Virus record (IMG/VR): IMGVR_UViG_3300042288_000478
Span: 1 to 28,538 of that record
Length of the DNA stretch: 28,538 bases
Source: a virus
Direction: 5' to 3' (one strand)
Each line of letters starts with the position of its first letter. Positions within the stretch are counted from its first letter, which is position 1. Positions 8,082 to 17,668 of the stretch are shown piece after piece. The notes beneath the pieces were generated by a model that was given only the letters and a program-made list of their open reading frames with translations, was not told the DNA's origin and ran no database searches. The translations under genes and the position numbers were made by a program.

Positions 8082-10367
8082 ATGGCTGGCGCATTATCGG
8101 CAATGATTGCCGCAATATTTTCTGGTGGGGTTACATCAGACCCATTTTTTGAATACACCACGCTATTGCTTCCCGGCAACGGTACGAATGGCGCACAGAA
8201 CAATCTATTCTTAGACGGCGGTACAGCTGGCGATGCGGTGTTTACGGCAAGCATTAGCGGAACCACAATGACGGTTAGTGCTGTAACGTCAGGAACGATT
8301 TACGTTGGGTGCTTGATTACTGGCACAGGTGTAACAGCTAACACAACCATTACTGCACAAACAGGCGGCACAACCGGTGGTGCAGGAACCTACACAGTTA
8401 GCCAGTCTCAAACGGTCTCTAGCACAACCATCACATCCGATGGCTTCCCCATCACCCGCAACGGCAACACGACACAGGGTACGTTTAGCCCGTTCTCACA
8501 GACGGGGTGGGGGAATTATTTTGATGGTGATGGGGATTATTTGAGTTTGGCGAATAACGCAGCCTTTGATTTTGGGTCTGATGATTTTACTATTGATTGT
8601 TGGTTTTATTTAACAGGCGATGCTTCCGCAAATAACGACGGTATCAGGCCAGCAAATGTGTTAAACACCTTTCCAAGCTCTACCGCTTTAAGTACGGATT
8701 ATAGTCTTACTATTTCAGGAAATACCACAACAACAGGGACTGCGATTAGTTTCAACAGACGGGCAAGTGGAACTGCTACGACGTTAGCTTATACAGCAAC
8801 CATAACAAAAAATGTTTGGCATTATGTATGCGTTGTTCGCAGTGGATCAACGCTTACAATATATTACGATGGATCGCAGGTAGCACAAAATACTAGTTTT
8901 ACAGGTAATGTTGATACCGGAGGTAACACATTCAAAATAGGGGCAACCGCTTGGTTTCCAGGTGGGTTAAATTACGGTCAGTATTTTCCAGGTTATATAT
9001 CAGGATTAAAAGTTGTAAAAGGTGTTGCAAATACACCATCAGGAGTTCCTACCTCGCCGCCAACACAATCTACAGGTACATCGCTTTTGACTTGTCAATC
9101 CAACCGCTTCATCGACAACAGCGCATCTCCAAAAACAATCACAGTCAATGGCTCTCCCTCCGTACAAGCCTTCTCCCCATTCAACCCCACTGCATCGTGG
9201 TCTGCTGCGACTAATGGTGGGTCAGGGTATTTTGATGGGAGTGGGGATTATTTGACAGTAGTGGATAGTACAAGTTTTGACTTACCAAGCGATTACACAA
9301 TTGAGCTATGGTTTTATCCAAATGTCACAGGCGGCCTTCAACGACTGTTTATGATTGGGGATTACAGAGCCACATACAATGGTATTGATCTCTATGTCAA
9401 CGCAAGCAATCAAGTCGTATTCTACTCAAATGGCGCTTCAATTATTACTGGTGGAACTGTAACTAATTTTCAGTGGAACCATGTAGCTTTAGTTAGGAAC
9501 GGAAGCGGCGCAAATAATACTACGTTGTATATAAATGGAACGTCCGTAGGCCAAGCAACAAATACGACATCATTTACAGGGGTAGCCGCTAATGGTGTAA
9601 GCATTGGTCTTGAGTATTCTGGAGCAGGAACGTCAACTACTACGGCAACATATGTATCCGATGCTCGTTTGGTCAAAGGCACTGCTGTATACACCGGCAA
9701 CTTCACCCCACCAACCGCACCACTCACCGCCATCACCAACACATCCCTACTACTCAACTTCACCAACGCCGGTATCTACGATGCTACAAGTAAGAATGAC
9801 TTGGAGACGGTGGGTAATGCTCAGATAAGTACGGCACAGAGCAAGTGGGGTGGGAGTAGTATGTCGTTTGATGGGACTGGAGATTATGTAACCAGTTACA
9901 ACGCTAATGCGTTATTTAGAATTGGCAATATATACACGATTGAACTTTGGTTTTACACAACAACTATAGCTGCTGGTGCGGCCGGATTAATTTGTTTGGC
10001 AATTGGGGCATCAACTAATTCTGGTATTAATATATATAGATCTGGATCAGAAATTATTTGCAACGATGGCGCAACGGGAGGGACTGGGCCGAGTTCCGGG
10101 TCATCCGCTATTACAGCAAACACTTGGGCTCATTTGGCTGTTGTTTCTGATGGCAGCACCACAAAAATGTATATTGACGGAGTGTTAAAAGGCACTTATT
10201 CAGGGACAACGGCTTCGTCAGCAGCGTTAACTTACGTAACCGTTGGTGCGAATGGGGATAAAAGCTCTGTATTAAACGGTTACATCCAAGATGCCCGTAT
10301 AACCAAAGGCATTGCTCGTTATACAACCAACTTCACGCCACCAACAGCAGCCTTCCCAACCCTATAG
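8082..10367 (+). CDS. Multi-domain LamG (concanavalin A-like) adhesin, likely receptor-binding tail protein
   Basis: A 761-residue protein with three laminin-G/concanavalin-like domains at about residues 145-310, 378-560 and 587-750. Each opens with the same signature ([31 protein letters not shown]) and continues with [18 protein letters not shown] or [11 protein letters not shown]-x-H/Y segment and [17 protein letters not shown] strands follow in each. Between domains lie stereotyped linkers ([20 protein letters not shown]). LamG domains usually bind glycans, so a role in host-surface recognition is likely. An extra beta module sits in the first linker at about residues 48-119. The start at 8082 has GGGAG upstream and abuts the previous stop. 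Confidence 0.75.
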   Translation: MAGALSAMIAAIFSGGVTSDPFFEYTTLLLPGNGTNGAQNNLFLDGGTAGDAVFTASISGTTMTVSAVTSGTIYVGCLITGTGVTANTTITAQTGGTTGGAGTYTVSQSQTVSSTTITSDGFPITRNGNTTQGTFSPFSQTGWGNYFDGDGDYLSLANNAAFDFGSDDFTIDCWFYLTGDASANNDGIRPANVLNTFPSSTALSTDYSLTISGNTTTTGTAISFNRRASGTATTLAYTATITKNVWHYVCVVRSGSTLTIYYDGSQVAQNTSFTGNVDTGGNTFKIGATAWFPGGLNYGQYFPGYISGLKVVKGVANTPSGVPTSPPTQSTGTSLLTCQSNRFIDNSASPKTITVNGSPSVQAFSPFNPTASWSAATNGGSGYFDGSGDYLTVVDSTSFDLPSDYTIELWFYPNVTGGLQRLFMIGDYRATYNGIDLYVNASNQVVFYSNGASIITGGTVTNFQWNHVALVRNGSGANNTTLYINGTSVGQATNTTSFTGVAANGVSIGLEYSGAGTSTTTATYVSDARLVKGTAVYTGNFTPPTAPLTAITNTSLLLNFTNAGIYDATSKNDLETVGNAQISTAQSKWGGSSMSFDGTGDYVTSYNANALFRIGNIYTIELWFYTTTIAAGAAGLICLAIGASTNSGINIYRSGSEIICNDGATGGTGPSSGSSAITANTWAHLAVVSDGSTTKMYIDGVLKGTYSGTTASSAALTYVTVGANGDKSSVLNGYIQDARITKGIARYTTNFTPPTAAFPTL

Positions 10368-10376
10368 AGGTAGACC

Positions 10377-10688
10377 ATGCAATACTGGACAAAGAACGGG
10401 TCTATCCCAAGCACTGAAACAGACGGTACTGAAGGCTGGCAACAGGCTCCAGCACCACCGGCAGAGGTTCCTGCTGACAAAGAACTTGTATGGCTAAACT
10501 GGGAATGGCTAATTCGTGACCCTAAGCCACAAGACAGAGCAGGATGGCAGTGGAACTGGCAGCACGAAGGCAAGATGTGGGTAGAGAGTCCGTGGGGCAT
10601 TGCGGAGCCTGTGGTTGAGCCGCTTGCCACTATTGAATCGTTTGCTACGGATCAGATCGTGAATCTAACAACATCGCAGGTGATGTAA
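10377..10688 (+). CDS. Tryptophan-rich small protein in the fibre cluster
   Basis: A 103-residue protein with GAGG before its ATG. It contains about ten tryptophans, concentrated in VWLNWEWL (residues about 38-45) and GWQWNWQHEGKMWVESPWG (about 57-75). It lies between two adhesin genes, and its stop overlaps the next ATG (TAATG). Small proteins beside fibre genes are often fibre-assembly chaperones or minor tip proteins. The composition would also suit a sugar-binding peptide. I do not recognise the family, so function is unassigned. Confidence 0.55.
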   Translation: MQYWTKNGSIPSTETDGTEGWQQAPAPPAEVPADKELVWLNWEWLIRDPKPQDRAGWQWNWQHEGKMWVESPWGIAEPVVEPLATIESFATDQIVNLTTSQVM

Positions 10689-11254
10689 TGGCTAACACCA
10701 TCAACGCCACATCAGGCGTAGGCATAGTCTCTACGGCAGACAATACCAATGAACTCATCCTGCAAACCAATGGTACGAATGCACTGAGCATTGATAGTAG
10801 CCAGAACGTATCGTTTGCACAGACGCTTGCTCTTGGCGTATCGAATACGCTTATGGAACTTACGTTATCTGCCGCAGCAGAGACGGTAACGATTGCAGCA
10901 ACAGCGGCCACGGGTACGGTTAACTTTGACGTATCGACGCAGTCCATCCTGTACTACACAAGCAATGCCTCTGCTAACTGGACGCTGAATATCCGTGGGT
11001 CTAGTTCAGTGACGCTCAATAGCATCATGGCTACAGGCCAGAGCGTGACGGTGACTCACCTGGTTACGCAAGGTGGTACGGCTTACTACAACTCTGCGCT
11101 TACGGTAGACGGTAGTAGCGTTACGCCTAAGTGGTCAGGTGGTTCTGCGCCTAGTGCTGGCAATACCAATAGCGTAGACGTTTACACCTACACGCTCATC
11201 AAGACGGGTAGCGGTTCGTTTACAGTTTTTGCAAGCCAAACACGGTACGCATAA
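10688..11254 (+). CDS. Fibre-like beta-structured tail protein
   Basis: A 188-residue protein beginning MANTINATSGVGIVSTADN and continuing with LQTNGTNALSIDSSQNVSF, a phrase that recurs in phage tail-fibre sequences. The middle (FDVSTQSILYYTSNASANWTLNIRGSSS) and C-terminus (YTLIKTGSGSFTVFASQTRYA) are beta-rich and match the general layout of fibre tip domains. Its ATG overlaps the previous stop and its own stop overlaps the next ATG (TAATG on both sides), so it is part of one coupled adhesion cassette. A tip or receptor-binding role is inferred. Confidence 0.6.
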   Translation: MANTINATSGVGIVSTADNTNELILQTNGTNALSIDSSQNVSFAQTLALGVSNTLMELTLSAAAETVTIAATAATGTVNFDVSTQSILYYTSNASANWTLNIRGSSSVTLNSIMATGQSVTVTHLVTQGGTAYYNSALTVDGSSVTPKWSGGSAPSAGNTNSVDVYTYTLIKTGSGSFTVFASQTRYA

Positions 11255-11967
11255 TGCCCATCCTGTCTGCATTCGGTGCTGCAAGGACAATACCTGGGGC
11301 AAGCGGTGTTGTTGAGGGTGAGAACTCATATGACTTTAACGGATCGTCTTACTTTTCTTACCCCATATCATCATCATTTGCTATAGGTTCAACAGATTTT
11401 AGTATTGAATGTTTTGTATATTTAGATTCATATCCGGCCAGTAAATCGCCTGTTTTGGATTTCGGTTATGGCACTGGGAGTAGCTCTGGATCAACTTTTC
11501 AGTTTTATATTGATTCTGCTGGTCGTCCAGTTGCTATACGCAATAATTACCCAACTTCTCCAAGTTCTAGTGCTGTAACTTCATCAGTATCAGTATCATT
11601 AAGTACATGGACTTACATAGCGGTTTCTCGTTCATCTGGCACTACACGTCTTTTTGTTGGATCAAGTCAGACCGGATCAACGTTGCTTATCACATCTATT
11701 TTTAGCGGAACAAGAGTCCCAAGAGTAGGGAGCGGTTCATCGCAAACAACCGTTTTCCTTGATGGCAAGATCAGCAACTTACGGTTTAATCTTGGCTCAT
11801 CGTTTTCAAGCGCCACAGTGCCTACAAGTCCATTGACCGCACAAGCAACAACCAAGATGCTTACATGCCAGTCATCAACTGTAAAAGACAATAGCGTGGC
11901 TAATAGTGGTGGCCCGTGGACGGTGACTAACTCTGGCGTTATTGTTTCCGGGTCTAGTCCGTTTTAG
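11254..11967 (+). CDS. Single-domain LamG protein
   Basis: A 237-residue protein whose N-terminus (ILSAFGAARTIPG) leads into one LamG/concanavalin-like domain at about residues 28-190. Visible landmarks are YDFNGSSYFSY, FAIGSTDFSIECFVYLD, LSTWTYIAVSRSSGTTRLFV and the closing strand ISNLRFNLG. The tail (PTSPLTAQATTKMLTCQSSTVKDNS) is the same linker type as in the three-domain protein at 8082-10367. It is probably a further adhesin, or an alternative receptor-binding subunit of the same tail. The start overlaps the previous stop (TAATG). Confidence 0.65.
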   Translation: MPILSAFGAARTIPGASGVVEGENSYDFNGSSYFSYPISSSFAIGSTDFSIECFVYLDSYPASKSPVLDFGYGTGSSSGSTFQFYIDSAGRPVAIRNNYPTSPSSSAVTSSVSVSLSTWTYIAVSRSSGTTRLFVGSSQTGSTLLITSIFSGTRVPRVGSGSSQTTVFLDGKISNLRFNLGSSFSSATVPTSPLTAQATTKMLTCQSSTVKDNSVANSGGPWTVTNSGVIVSGSSPF

Positions 11968-11969
11968 CC

Positions 11970-12308
11970 ATGAATTTAGACAATCTTTCTAATGTCGTTT
12001 TTGGTGACGCAGACGGCTTGCGAGAGATGATCTTTGAGAACGCACAGCAACATCGTACGTTCTACATTCAATTGCTTGATCAAGACATTGTGATACCTCA
12101 GTATCCGTTAGCAGATGCTGATCTTGATGATCTTGATGACTGGCTCTGGTCGCACTACCAAGAGCATGAAGTGCTTGCTAACAGGCTCAGTCTTGAGAAT
12201 CCGTTTGACTTGTTTGATACCGATTGGAACCAAGAAGATGATTTCTATGAATGGTTGCAAGGTCATCTAAGCGTTCATCAATCAATCATCAATCGATTGG
12301 GGTTATGA
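11970..12308 (+). CDS. Acidic hypothetical protein
   Basis: A 112-residue, strongly acidic, helical protein containing LADADLDDLDDWLWSHYQEHEVL and a second, similar helix (EDDFYEWLQGHLSVHQSIINRLGL). The two segments look like an internal duplication of a helix with a W-LxxH core, each ending in NRL. It sits 2 bases after the LamG gene and 1 base before the giant virion gene, so it is probably made with late proteins. No known domain was recognised. A chaperone for the neighbouring large protein is possible but unsupported. Confidence 0.55.
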   Translation: MNLDNLSNVVFGDADGLREMIFENAQQHRTFYIQLLDQDIVIPQYPLADADLDDLDDWLWSHYQEHEVLANRLSLENPFDLFDTDWNQEDDFYEWLQGHLSVHQSIINRLGL

Positions 12309-12309
12309 C

Positions 12310-15300
12310 ATGGCACTACCAGGCGAATTACCTGACGGTTGGTTTAACTTCAGTCCAGAAGCTAAGTCACAGTGGCTTACGTCTGAAGGGGTAACGCCTG
12401 ATGATTTATTGCGTGTTGGTGTTAGCCAGGCTGACATCACTTACATGCAGCAAAACTATGGCTATGATCCCAGCCAAGCCTATGCCATTGAACAGCAGCG
12501 CATTGAGCAAGAACTCATGCGGCAAATGGATTTGGATCGTGCAGAGCAGCAACGTGCAATTGAGCAACAACGTAGAGAAGCAGAGATAGAGCGTTTGATT
12601 GCCGAGCAACAAGAAAGAGAACGGGCAGCAGAACAAGAACGTATTGCCGAGCAGCAAGCAAGAGAGCAAGCGGCAGAACAAGAACGTATTGCACAAGAGC
12701 AATCGCGTATTGCAGAACAACAGGCTGTAGAGCAGGCGGCAAGAGATGAGGCTGCGCGGCTTGCTGCTCAGCCGCCAGCAGTTTCTCCTGCAAATCAATT
12801 GCAACAAGCAGTTCAAAATGCTGCTTATACGGTTGTTGGTGAGCAAGGCAATGATATTGCTTACAACGACATTACGATTAACGGCAAGACTTACGCCGTT
12901 ATCAATCCAACAACTATTGTTCGCAAGGCTGATGATCAGTCAGGCATGACAGGAAAGATGACTCGATATGAGTATCTTGATCCTGATACAGCCCAGCCAA
13001 TTTTAGATGTCCAAGTTGATGGTGGCGCGTTTCAAGCCATCATGCCTTTATTGGTAACTGTTGGTACAGCGGCGTTTCCTGGTCTTGCTCAGGTTATTGG
13101 CACCGCGTTAGGCGCAACAGGCGCGACTGCTACAGCGATTGGTGGTGCTGTTATACAAGCGGCAACAAGTGTTGCGGCTGGCGCAGACCCTGCTACAGCC
13201 ATTAGAAACGCGGCCATCGGCGCTGGTGTTGGTCAGTTGACAAGTGGTCTAACTGGTAATTCACTTGTAGATAGTGTTGTTCGCTCTGGAGCTACTGCTG
13301 CCCTTACAGGTGGCGATGTTGGTAACGCCATCATCAATTCAGTGATTGCTAACGGTGCGCAGCAAACACTATCAGGAGCTTCGTTGACTGGCGATACGGC
13401 ACTTGATAGCGGTTTAGTTTCTGCGGCAACAAGTGTTGCTCAGGCGCTGGCTACAGGTGGTGATGTTACTCAGTCAGCGATACAAGGTTTTATTGGTGGC
13501 TCGACTGCAGCAATCAATAAAGGAGAGACGCCTACGCAAGTTGCTGGAACACAAACAACTGTTGGTGGCGGCGCAGCGACTGATACCTTAACGCCTGGGG
13601 TTACAACGGGCGGTCTAGGTACCACGCCTGATGTCGGTATGGATACGACTAGCGGCGCTACGCAAGACGATGTGCTTGGCATTGTGGCGCAAGAACAGGC
13701 GGCTAATCAGGCTCAGTCAACTAACCAGGCAATGCAGGGTGCGCAGCAAATTACAGCGGCAGAGGCTGCGGCTAGAGAACTGTACCCGCTAACTGAGCGT
13801 TATCAAGGCCCGAACGGAACTATTTATCTAAGAGACATCAATACCGGAAAGATCACGCAACTGTTGCCAACGGGTGAAGCAAGCACGATTGCAGGCGGTG
13901 GTGTGTTTCTTGATCAGCCTAATGTTATTGGCGCGGTTGAAGCATTGCCTGCTAATGCTGTATACCAAGGCATTCTCTATGCTGGCGATCCTAATCTTAT
14001 TGGTAAGCAGTTAACAGCTAACGATCTTGCAAGCCTGAGTATCAGCACGGAACGTGATACCAATGTATTGCCAGTAGGCAATCTTGTGGTGACGCAAAAC
14101 GCTGATGGCACCATAACGCAACGAGATAAAGCAACGGGTGATACAGCCACCATTGATGCTAGTGGCAACATTGTTAGCCAGACTAAGAGTGTTTACACCA
14201 GGGCTAATGAAGTAGCCGGCGGTTTGACCGGCACAGCACAGGCTGGCCTTGGAGAGTTGGGTGCGGCTATTTCTGCAACCGCCCAGCAGTTAGGCGTCGA
14301 CTCGCAAGGTGCTATAGATCGATTCAAAGCTATTCAAACGTCTGGCGAGCTTATGCGGCCAGAGGCGGTGAATCAACAGTCGCAAGCATTTGTTGACGAG
14401 ATTTACCGTGTTGCAAGCAACCCCAATTCAACGACAGAACAGATCGCTAGAGCTATTGCTAGCGCTACGCTTAACAATCCTGCTGGCGCTGCGGCCATAC
14501 TTGGTTCTGAGCTTATTCAAGAACTTCCTAGTTTGTTATTGCCTGGCGGCAAAGTAGCGCAGTTCCTTGGCTCAATGGCATTAAACGCTGCCGAATCTGC
14601 TGGCGCTCAAGCCTTGCAAAAGATTGACGAACTCAAGGCAACCAATCCTAATGCAACGCCACAAGAACTTGCTCGCATGGCAAGGCAAGATGCTGGTGTC
14701 GCGGGTGCCGTCACTGCTGCTATTGGTTTGATACCAGGCGCAAACAATGTTGTTGCAAGGACATTGTTAGAGCCAGCAACTGAAGCCTTAGAAGAAGGTT
14801 TAATCGAATACATTACGACCGGCGATGCTAATGCCGCTAAAGGTAAAGCGGTGCTTGGCGCTGTTATTGGCGGCAAGACTGCAACCGCTATTAACACTGG
14901 CGAAGAGTTAGCAACAGCCGCACAAAATAACCTTGGCGTACAAGTTCCTGGTGGTGTAGCCGCTACCCCAGGCGCATCGCTTACAGTAACCGGAACAAGG
15001 CTTCCAACTGATACAACGGGAACAATTCTTAACCCTGGTGTTGATTTGACGCCTGGAAACCTTGGTACATTGCCAACCACTGGTGTTGACATACCGACTT
15101 TTGATGTTGCATCCGGTGCAGCAAATACAGGCGTTGTCGTTGCTGTTGATGTGAACAGCAATCAAGCATCTGTTATTGATAGCACAGGTGCATTAACCAT
15201 TATTCCTGCTAATGGTTTGACGCCTGGTCAAACGACTGTGTTACCTACTGCGCCAACAGTAACAACACCAACTGCGCCGGTTGTTACTGGAGTTACACCT

Positions 15301-16641
15301 GTAGTGACGGGTGGTGTGACGACCAATAATGGCGGGGTGATTACAGATACTCAGGGTAGCGGCACGGTTGTAACTGATGCTGGCACTCAAGCTGCAAATG
15401 AAGTGGCATCGATTGCTGCGCAGACTGGCTTACCTAAGTTTGTAGTTGCTAACCGCCTAAATGCCGGAGAAACAGCAGCAGAAATTATTGCCAATCCAAG
15501 GCCGGTGGTTGCAACTGGCGGAGGAACAAGCGTTGTAACTGGCGATGGTGGAGTAGCTGTTGACCAAGGCGGTGGGCAAGCGGTTGTAACTGGTGGTGAT
15601 ACGCAAGCCATTGACGAGGTTTCTTCAATTGCTGCGCAAACAGGTTTACCTAAATTCATTGTTGCAAATCGTTTGAATGCTGGCGAGACTGCTGCGCAAA
15701 TTATTGCAAACCCAAGACCTACTGTAGCTCCTACTGGCCCTGTTGTTAGTACCGGTGGAACTGGTGCGGTTGTAGATACTGGCGCAACGATTACTGGTGT
15801 CGTTCTGCAAGACAATGGTGATGGAACATCACTTGTGCTAACGCAAGATGGCGGGGCTACCAATGTGCCATCAGTCGATACAAGAGGAACTGTATTAACG
15901 CCAGGAGCCAGCGTAACCGTTGATACGACTAACAACACGGCTACATCGGCAACAACGGCTGCAGATACAAGTACAGCGGTTACGTCCGGGACTGATACGT
16001 CCACACAAACTGGTACACAAACGCAAACAGGTACACAGACTGCAACTGATACTGCAACGCAAGTTCAGCCCGAAACGGTTACGCAGACTCAGCCAGAAAC
16101 TCAGACTCAAACGCAACCAGAGACTGTCACACAGACTCAGCCAGAGACCGTAACGCAAGTAACGCCTCAACCAGAGGTAACCACGCAACCAGAGATTACG
16201 CCTCAGCCTACGCCTCAGATAAATACGGAAGAACCTGAGCCTACGCAGCCAGAAGACTTAATCTCTCCGCCTCCTGAACCTACGGTCACAGAACCTACGC
16301 CTGAAGACCAATTACTGCAGCAGATCATCAAAGAGTTAGAGAAGCCAACCGTACCTGAAACGCCAGAGCCTCCACCTATTGAACCGCCTCCATTTACGCC
16401 GCCAGAGTCGGTTGTAGAGACGCCTCCAGTTACAGTAGAACAGCGGTTAACAGTAAGTCCTAGAACTGTAAGACCAACAGTAATGCCTGGAAGCAGGGTT
16501 GAGGAAACGGCACAGATACTTCCGCTTAGACCAGGCTTGTCAGAAGGTGGTACTGGTGGTATAGAGGGTACGCCTGAAGAAGAACAACAGCCTGTCTGGA
16601 ATGTTAGATCGTTGAAATTACGTCGATTGTTAGGAATCTAA
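12310..16641 (+). CDS. Giant internal virion / ejection protein candidate
   Basis: This 1443-residue protein is the largest in the window. In order it has a short globular start, a charged Gln/Glu/Arg coiled coil (about 60-155) and a small domain (TVVGEQGNDIAYNDITINGK, about 173). Long Ala/Gly/Val-rich hydrophobic stretches follow (about 235-390 and 637-865, possibly membrane-active). Two copies of a 38-residue unit built around AAQTGLPKFVVANRLNAGET lie at about 1027-1065 and 1099-1137. A Thr/Gln/Pro/Glu low-complexity region (about 1230-1390) precedes a basic tail ending RSLKLRRLLGI. In short-tailed phages, large proteins of this type after the tail genes are often the internal proteins ejected with the DNA. 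That role is inferred from size, composition and position. Confidence 0.55.
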   Translation: MALPGELPDGWFNFSPEAKSQWLTSEGVTPDDLLRVGVSQADITYMQQNYGYDPSQAYAIEQQRIEQELMRQMDLDRAEQQRAIEQQRREAEIERLIAEQQERERAAEQERIAEQQAREQAAEQERIAQEQSRIAEQQAVEQAARDEAARLAAQPPAVSPANQLQQAVQNAAYTVVGEQGNDIAYNDITINGKTYAVINPTTIVRKADDQSGMTGKMTRYEYLDPDTAQPILDVQVDGGAFQAIMPLLVTVGTAAFPGLAQVIGTALGATGATATAIGGAVIQAATSVAAGADPATAIRNAAIGAGVGQLTSGLTGNSLVDSVVRSGATAALTGGDVGNAIINSVIANGAQQTLSGASLTGDTALDSGLVSAATSVAQALATGGDVTQSAIQGFIGGSTAAINKGETPTQVAGTQTTVGGGAATDTLTPGVTTGGLGTTPDVGMDTTSGATQDDVLGIVAQEQAANQAQSTNQAMQGAQQITAAEAAARELYPLTERYQGPNGTIYLRDINTGKITQLLPTGEASTIAGGGVFLDQPNVIGAVEALPANAVYQGILYAGDPNLIGKQLTANDLASLSISTERDTNVLPVGNLVVTQNADGTITQRDKATGDTATIDASGNIVSQTKSVYTRANEVAGGLTGTAQAGLGELGAAISATAQQLGVDSQGAIDRFKAIQTSGELMRPEAVNQQSQAFVDEIYRVASNPNSTTEQIARAIASATLNNPAGAAAILGSELIQELPSLLLPGGKVAQFLGSMALNAAESAGAQALQKIDELKATNPNATPQELARMARQDAGVAGAVTAAIGLIPGANNVVARTLLEPATEALEEGLIEYITTGDANAAKGKAVLGAVIGGKTATAINTGEELATAAQNNLGVQVPGGVAATPGASLTVTGTRLPTDTTGTILNPGVDLTPGNLGTLPTTGVDIPTFDVASGAANTGVVVAVDVNSNQASVIDSTGALTIIPANGLTPGQTTVLPTAPTVTTPTAPVVTGVTPVVTGGVTTNNGGVITDTQGSGTVVTDAGTQAANEVASIAAQTGLPKFVVANRLNAGETAAEIIANPRPVVATGGGTSVVTGDGGVAVDQGGGQAVVTGGDTQAIDEVSSIAAQTGLPKFIVANRLNAGETAAQIIANPRPTVAPTGPVVSTGGTGAVVDTGATITGVVLQDNGDGTSLVLTQDGGATNVPSVDTRGTVLTPGASVTVDTTNNTATSATTAADTSTAVTSGTDTSTQTGTQTQTGTQTATDTATQVQPETVTQTQPETQTQTQPETVTQTQPETVTQVTPQPEVTTQPEITPQPTPQINTEEPEPTQPEDLISPPPEPTVTEPTPEDQLLQQIIKELEKPTVPETPEPPPIEPPPFTPPESVVETPPVTVEQRLTVSPRTVRPTVMPGSRVEETAQILPLRPGLSEGGTGGIEGTPEEEQQPVWNVRSLKLRRLLGI
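15390..15724 (+). repeat. Tandem-like duplicated protein unit within the giant virion gene
   Basis: Two in-frame copies, at about 15390-15510 and 15606-15724, encode near-identical peptides that include IAAQTGLPKFVVANRLNAGE and end in IANPRP. The DNA differs at many third positions (for example cttacctaagtttgta versus tttacctaaattcatt), so the duplication is old and kept at protein level. Between them is a Gly/Val/Thr-rich spacer. Confidence 0.8.
15985..16215 (+). repeat. Degenerate TQ/PET repeat tract
   Basis: Short degenerate DNA repeats of the type CAGACTCAGCCAGAGAC encode alternating TQTGTQTQ and TQPETVTQ units near the C-terminus of the giant virion protein. The tract is in frame and passes into a Pro/Glu-rich stretch, so it probably encodes a flexible, disordered linker. 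Such tracts can change length by slippage. Confidence 0.7.
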
Positions 16642-16643
16642 TC

Positions 16644-17666
16644 ATGGCTAAACAACTTGCCGCACTTCTCGGTGGTGGCCTCGATCTCAAAGCCTTAGCA
16701 GAGATGCTACGCAGGCAGGGCCGTGGACAAGATACTATCTTGGCGCACATCACCCCGCAAGAGGCTGCACTACTAAAGTCTAGAGGTGGTGCTGGAACCA
16801 TGAATCCTGCAACGGGATTGCCTGAGTTTGAAGATGGTGGATTTCTTGGCGGCTATGAAGACATGGCTCCTGCTGAACAGCAAGGACTTGATAACCAAGT
16901 CTTTTCGCCAGAAACTGTATCTCAACCCATTGATATGAGTAACGCATTTATTTACTCAGCGCCTGCCGATACGATGGAGCCAGCGCAAACTCAACCACAG
17001 TTTGAGCCAGCAATGACTAGATCGTTTACGCCTCAGTTGCCACAAATGCCTAATGAGTTTGTTGGGCCGCAGCAGGTTCGAGACTTCAAACAAGAAGCAA
17101 TAGATCAAGGTGCAGCGCCTGGGCGTAGCTTTGAAGACATGCTCAAGACTGGCGCAAAACAAGTGCTAGGCACAAGAGAAGGGTTGGCTGGACTTGGCAC
17201 TGCTGCCGCATTGTTTCAGGCTAGGCAAGCGGGGCAACAAGCTCGCAGAATGCAGCAAGAGTTATCTCAGATAGGCGCACCTAATCGCGCACTTGGTCAG
17301 GAAATGATTGCTCGCGGTCAGCGTGGTGAGTTGACTCCAGTGCAAATGCAGCAAATGGCGGCGCTTGATGCAAGGCAAAAGCAACAGCTTGCACAACGAG
17401 GCTTGACTAGCGGTACTGCGCAGCAGCAACAACAAGCGCGTATGCAAGAGATGCAACAGCGTGGTGCTCAAGACTTGATTGACCAAGGCATCAAGATTGC
17501 TGGCATTGGTGATCAGTACCAGGCTGCCGCTATTCGTGCTGGCTACGCTGCTGATCAAGCAACGCGTGACATGCTGAACACGACATTGACCAATCTATAC
17601 CGCACCATCTACGGCAATGTAGCAACGCCGGAAACAACTTCTAAGACGCCGCCACCGAGAGGTTAA
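16644..17666 (+). CDS. Internal virion protein candidate with ILAHITPQEAALL motif
   Basis: A 340-residue protein, 2 bases after the giant gene, with TTAGGAAT before the ATG. Residues about 28-62 read QDTILAHITPQEAALLKSRG then GAGTMNPATGLPEFEDGG, a motif I recognise from large structural proteins of many short-tailed phages. The C-terminal half (about 185-300) is a Gln/Arg/Ala-rich coiled coil with many QQ pairs. Position among three other large helical proteins suggests an ejection or internal-core component. The exact role is unknown. Confidence 0.55.
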   Translation: MAKQLAALLGGGLDLKALAEMLRRQGRGQDTILAHITPQEAALLKSRGGAGTMNPATGLPEFEDGGFLGGYEDMAPAEQQGLDNQVFSPETVSQPIDMSNAFIYSAPADTMEPAQTQPQFEPAMTRSFTPQLPQMPNEFVGPQQVRDFKQEAIDQGAAPGRSFEDMLKTGAKQVLGTREGLAGLGTAAALFQARQAGQQARRMQQELSQIGAPNRALGQEMIARGQRGELTPVQMQQMAALDARQKQQLAQRGLTSGTAQQQQQARMQEMQQRGAQDLIDQGIKIAGIGDQYQAAAIRAGYAADQATRDMLNTTLTNLYRTIYGNVATPETTSKTPPPRG

Positions 17667-17668
17667 TC

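Noticed and set aside
8082-11967. Diversity-generating retroelement acting on the adhesins
   Set aside because: No reverse transcriptase, template repeat or accessory gene is visible in the window. The LamG variation looks like module exchange rather than adenine-directed change.
14607-16004. Long minus-strand frames inside the giant virion gene
   Set aside because: They are low-complexity Val/Pro/Ser-rich shadows caused by the biased codon composition of the repeat-rich plus-strand gene.
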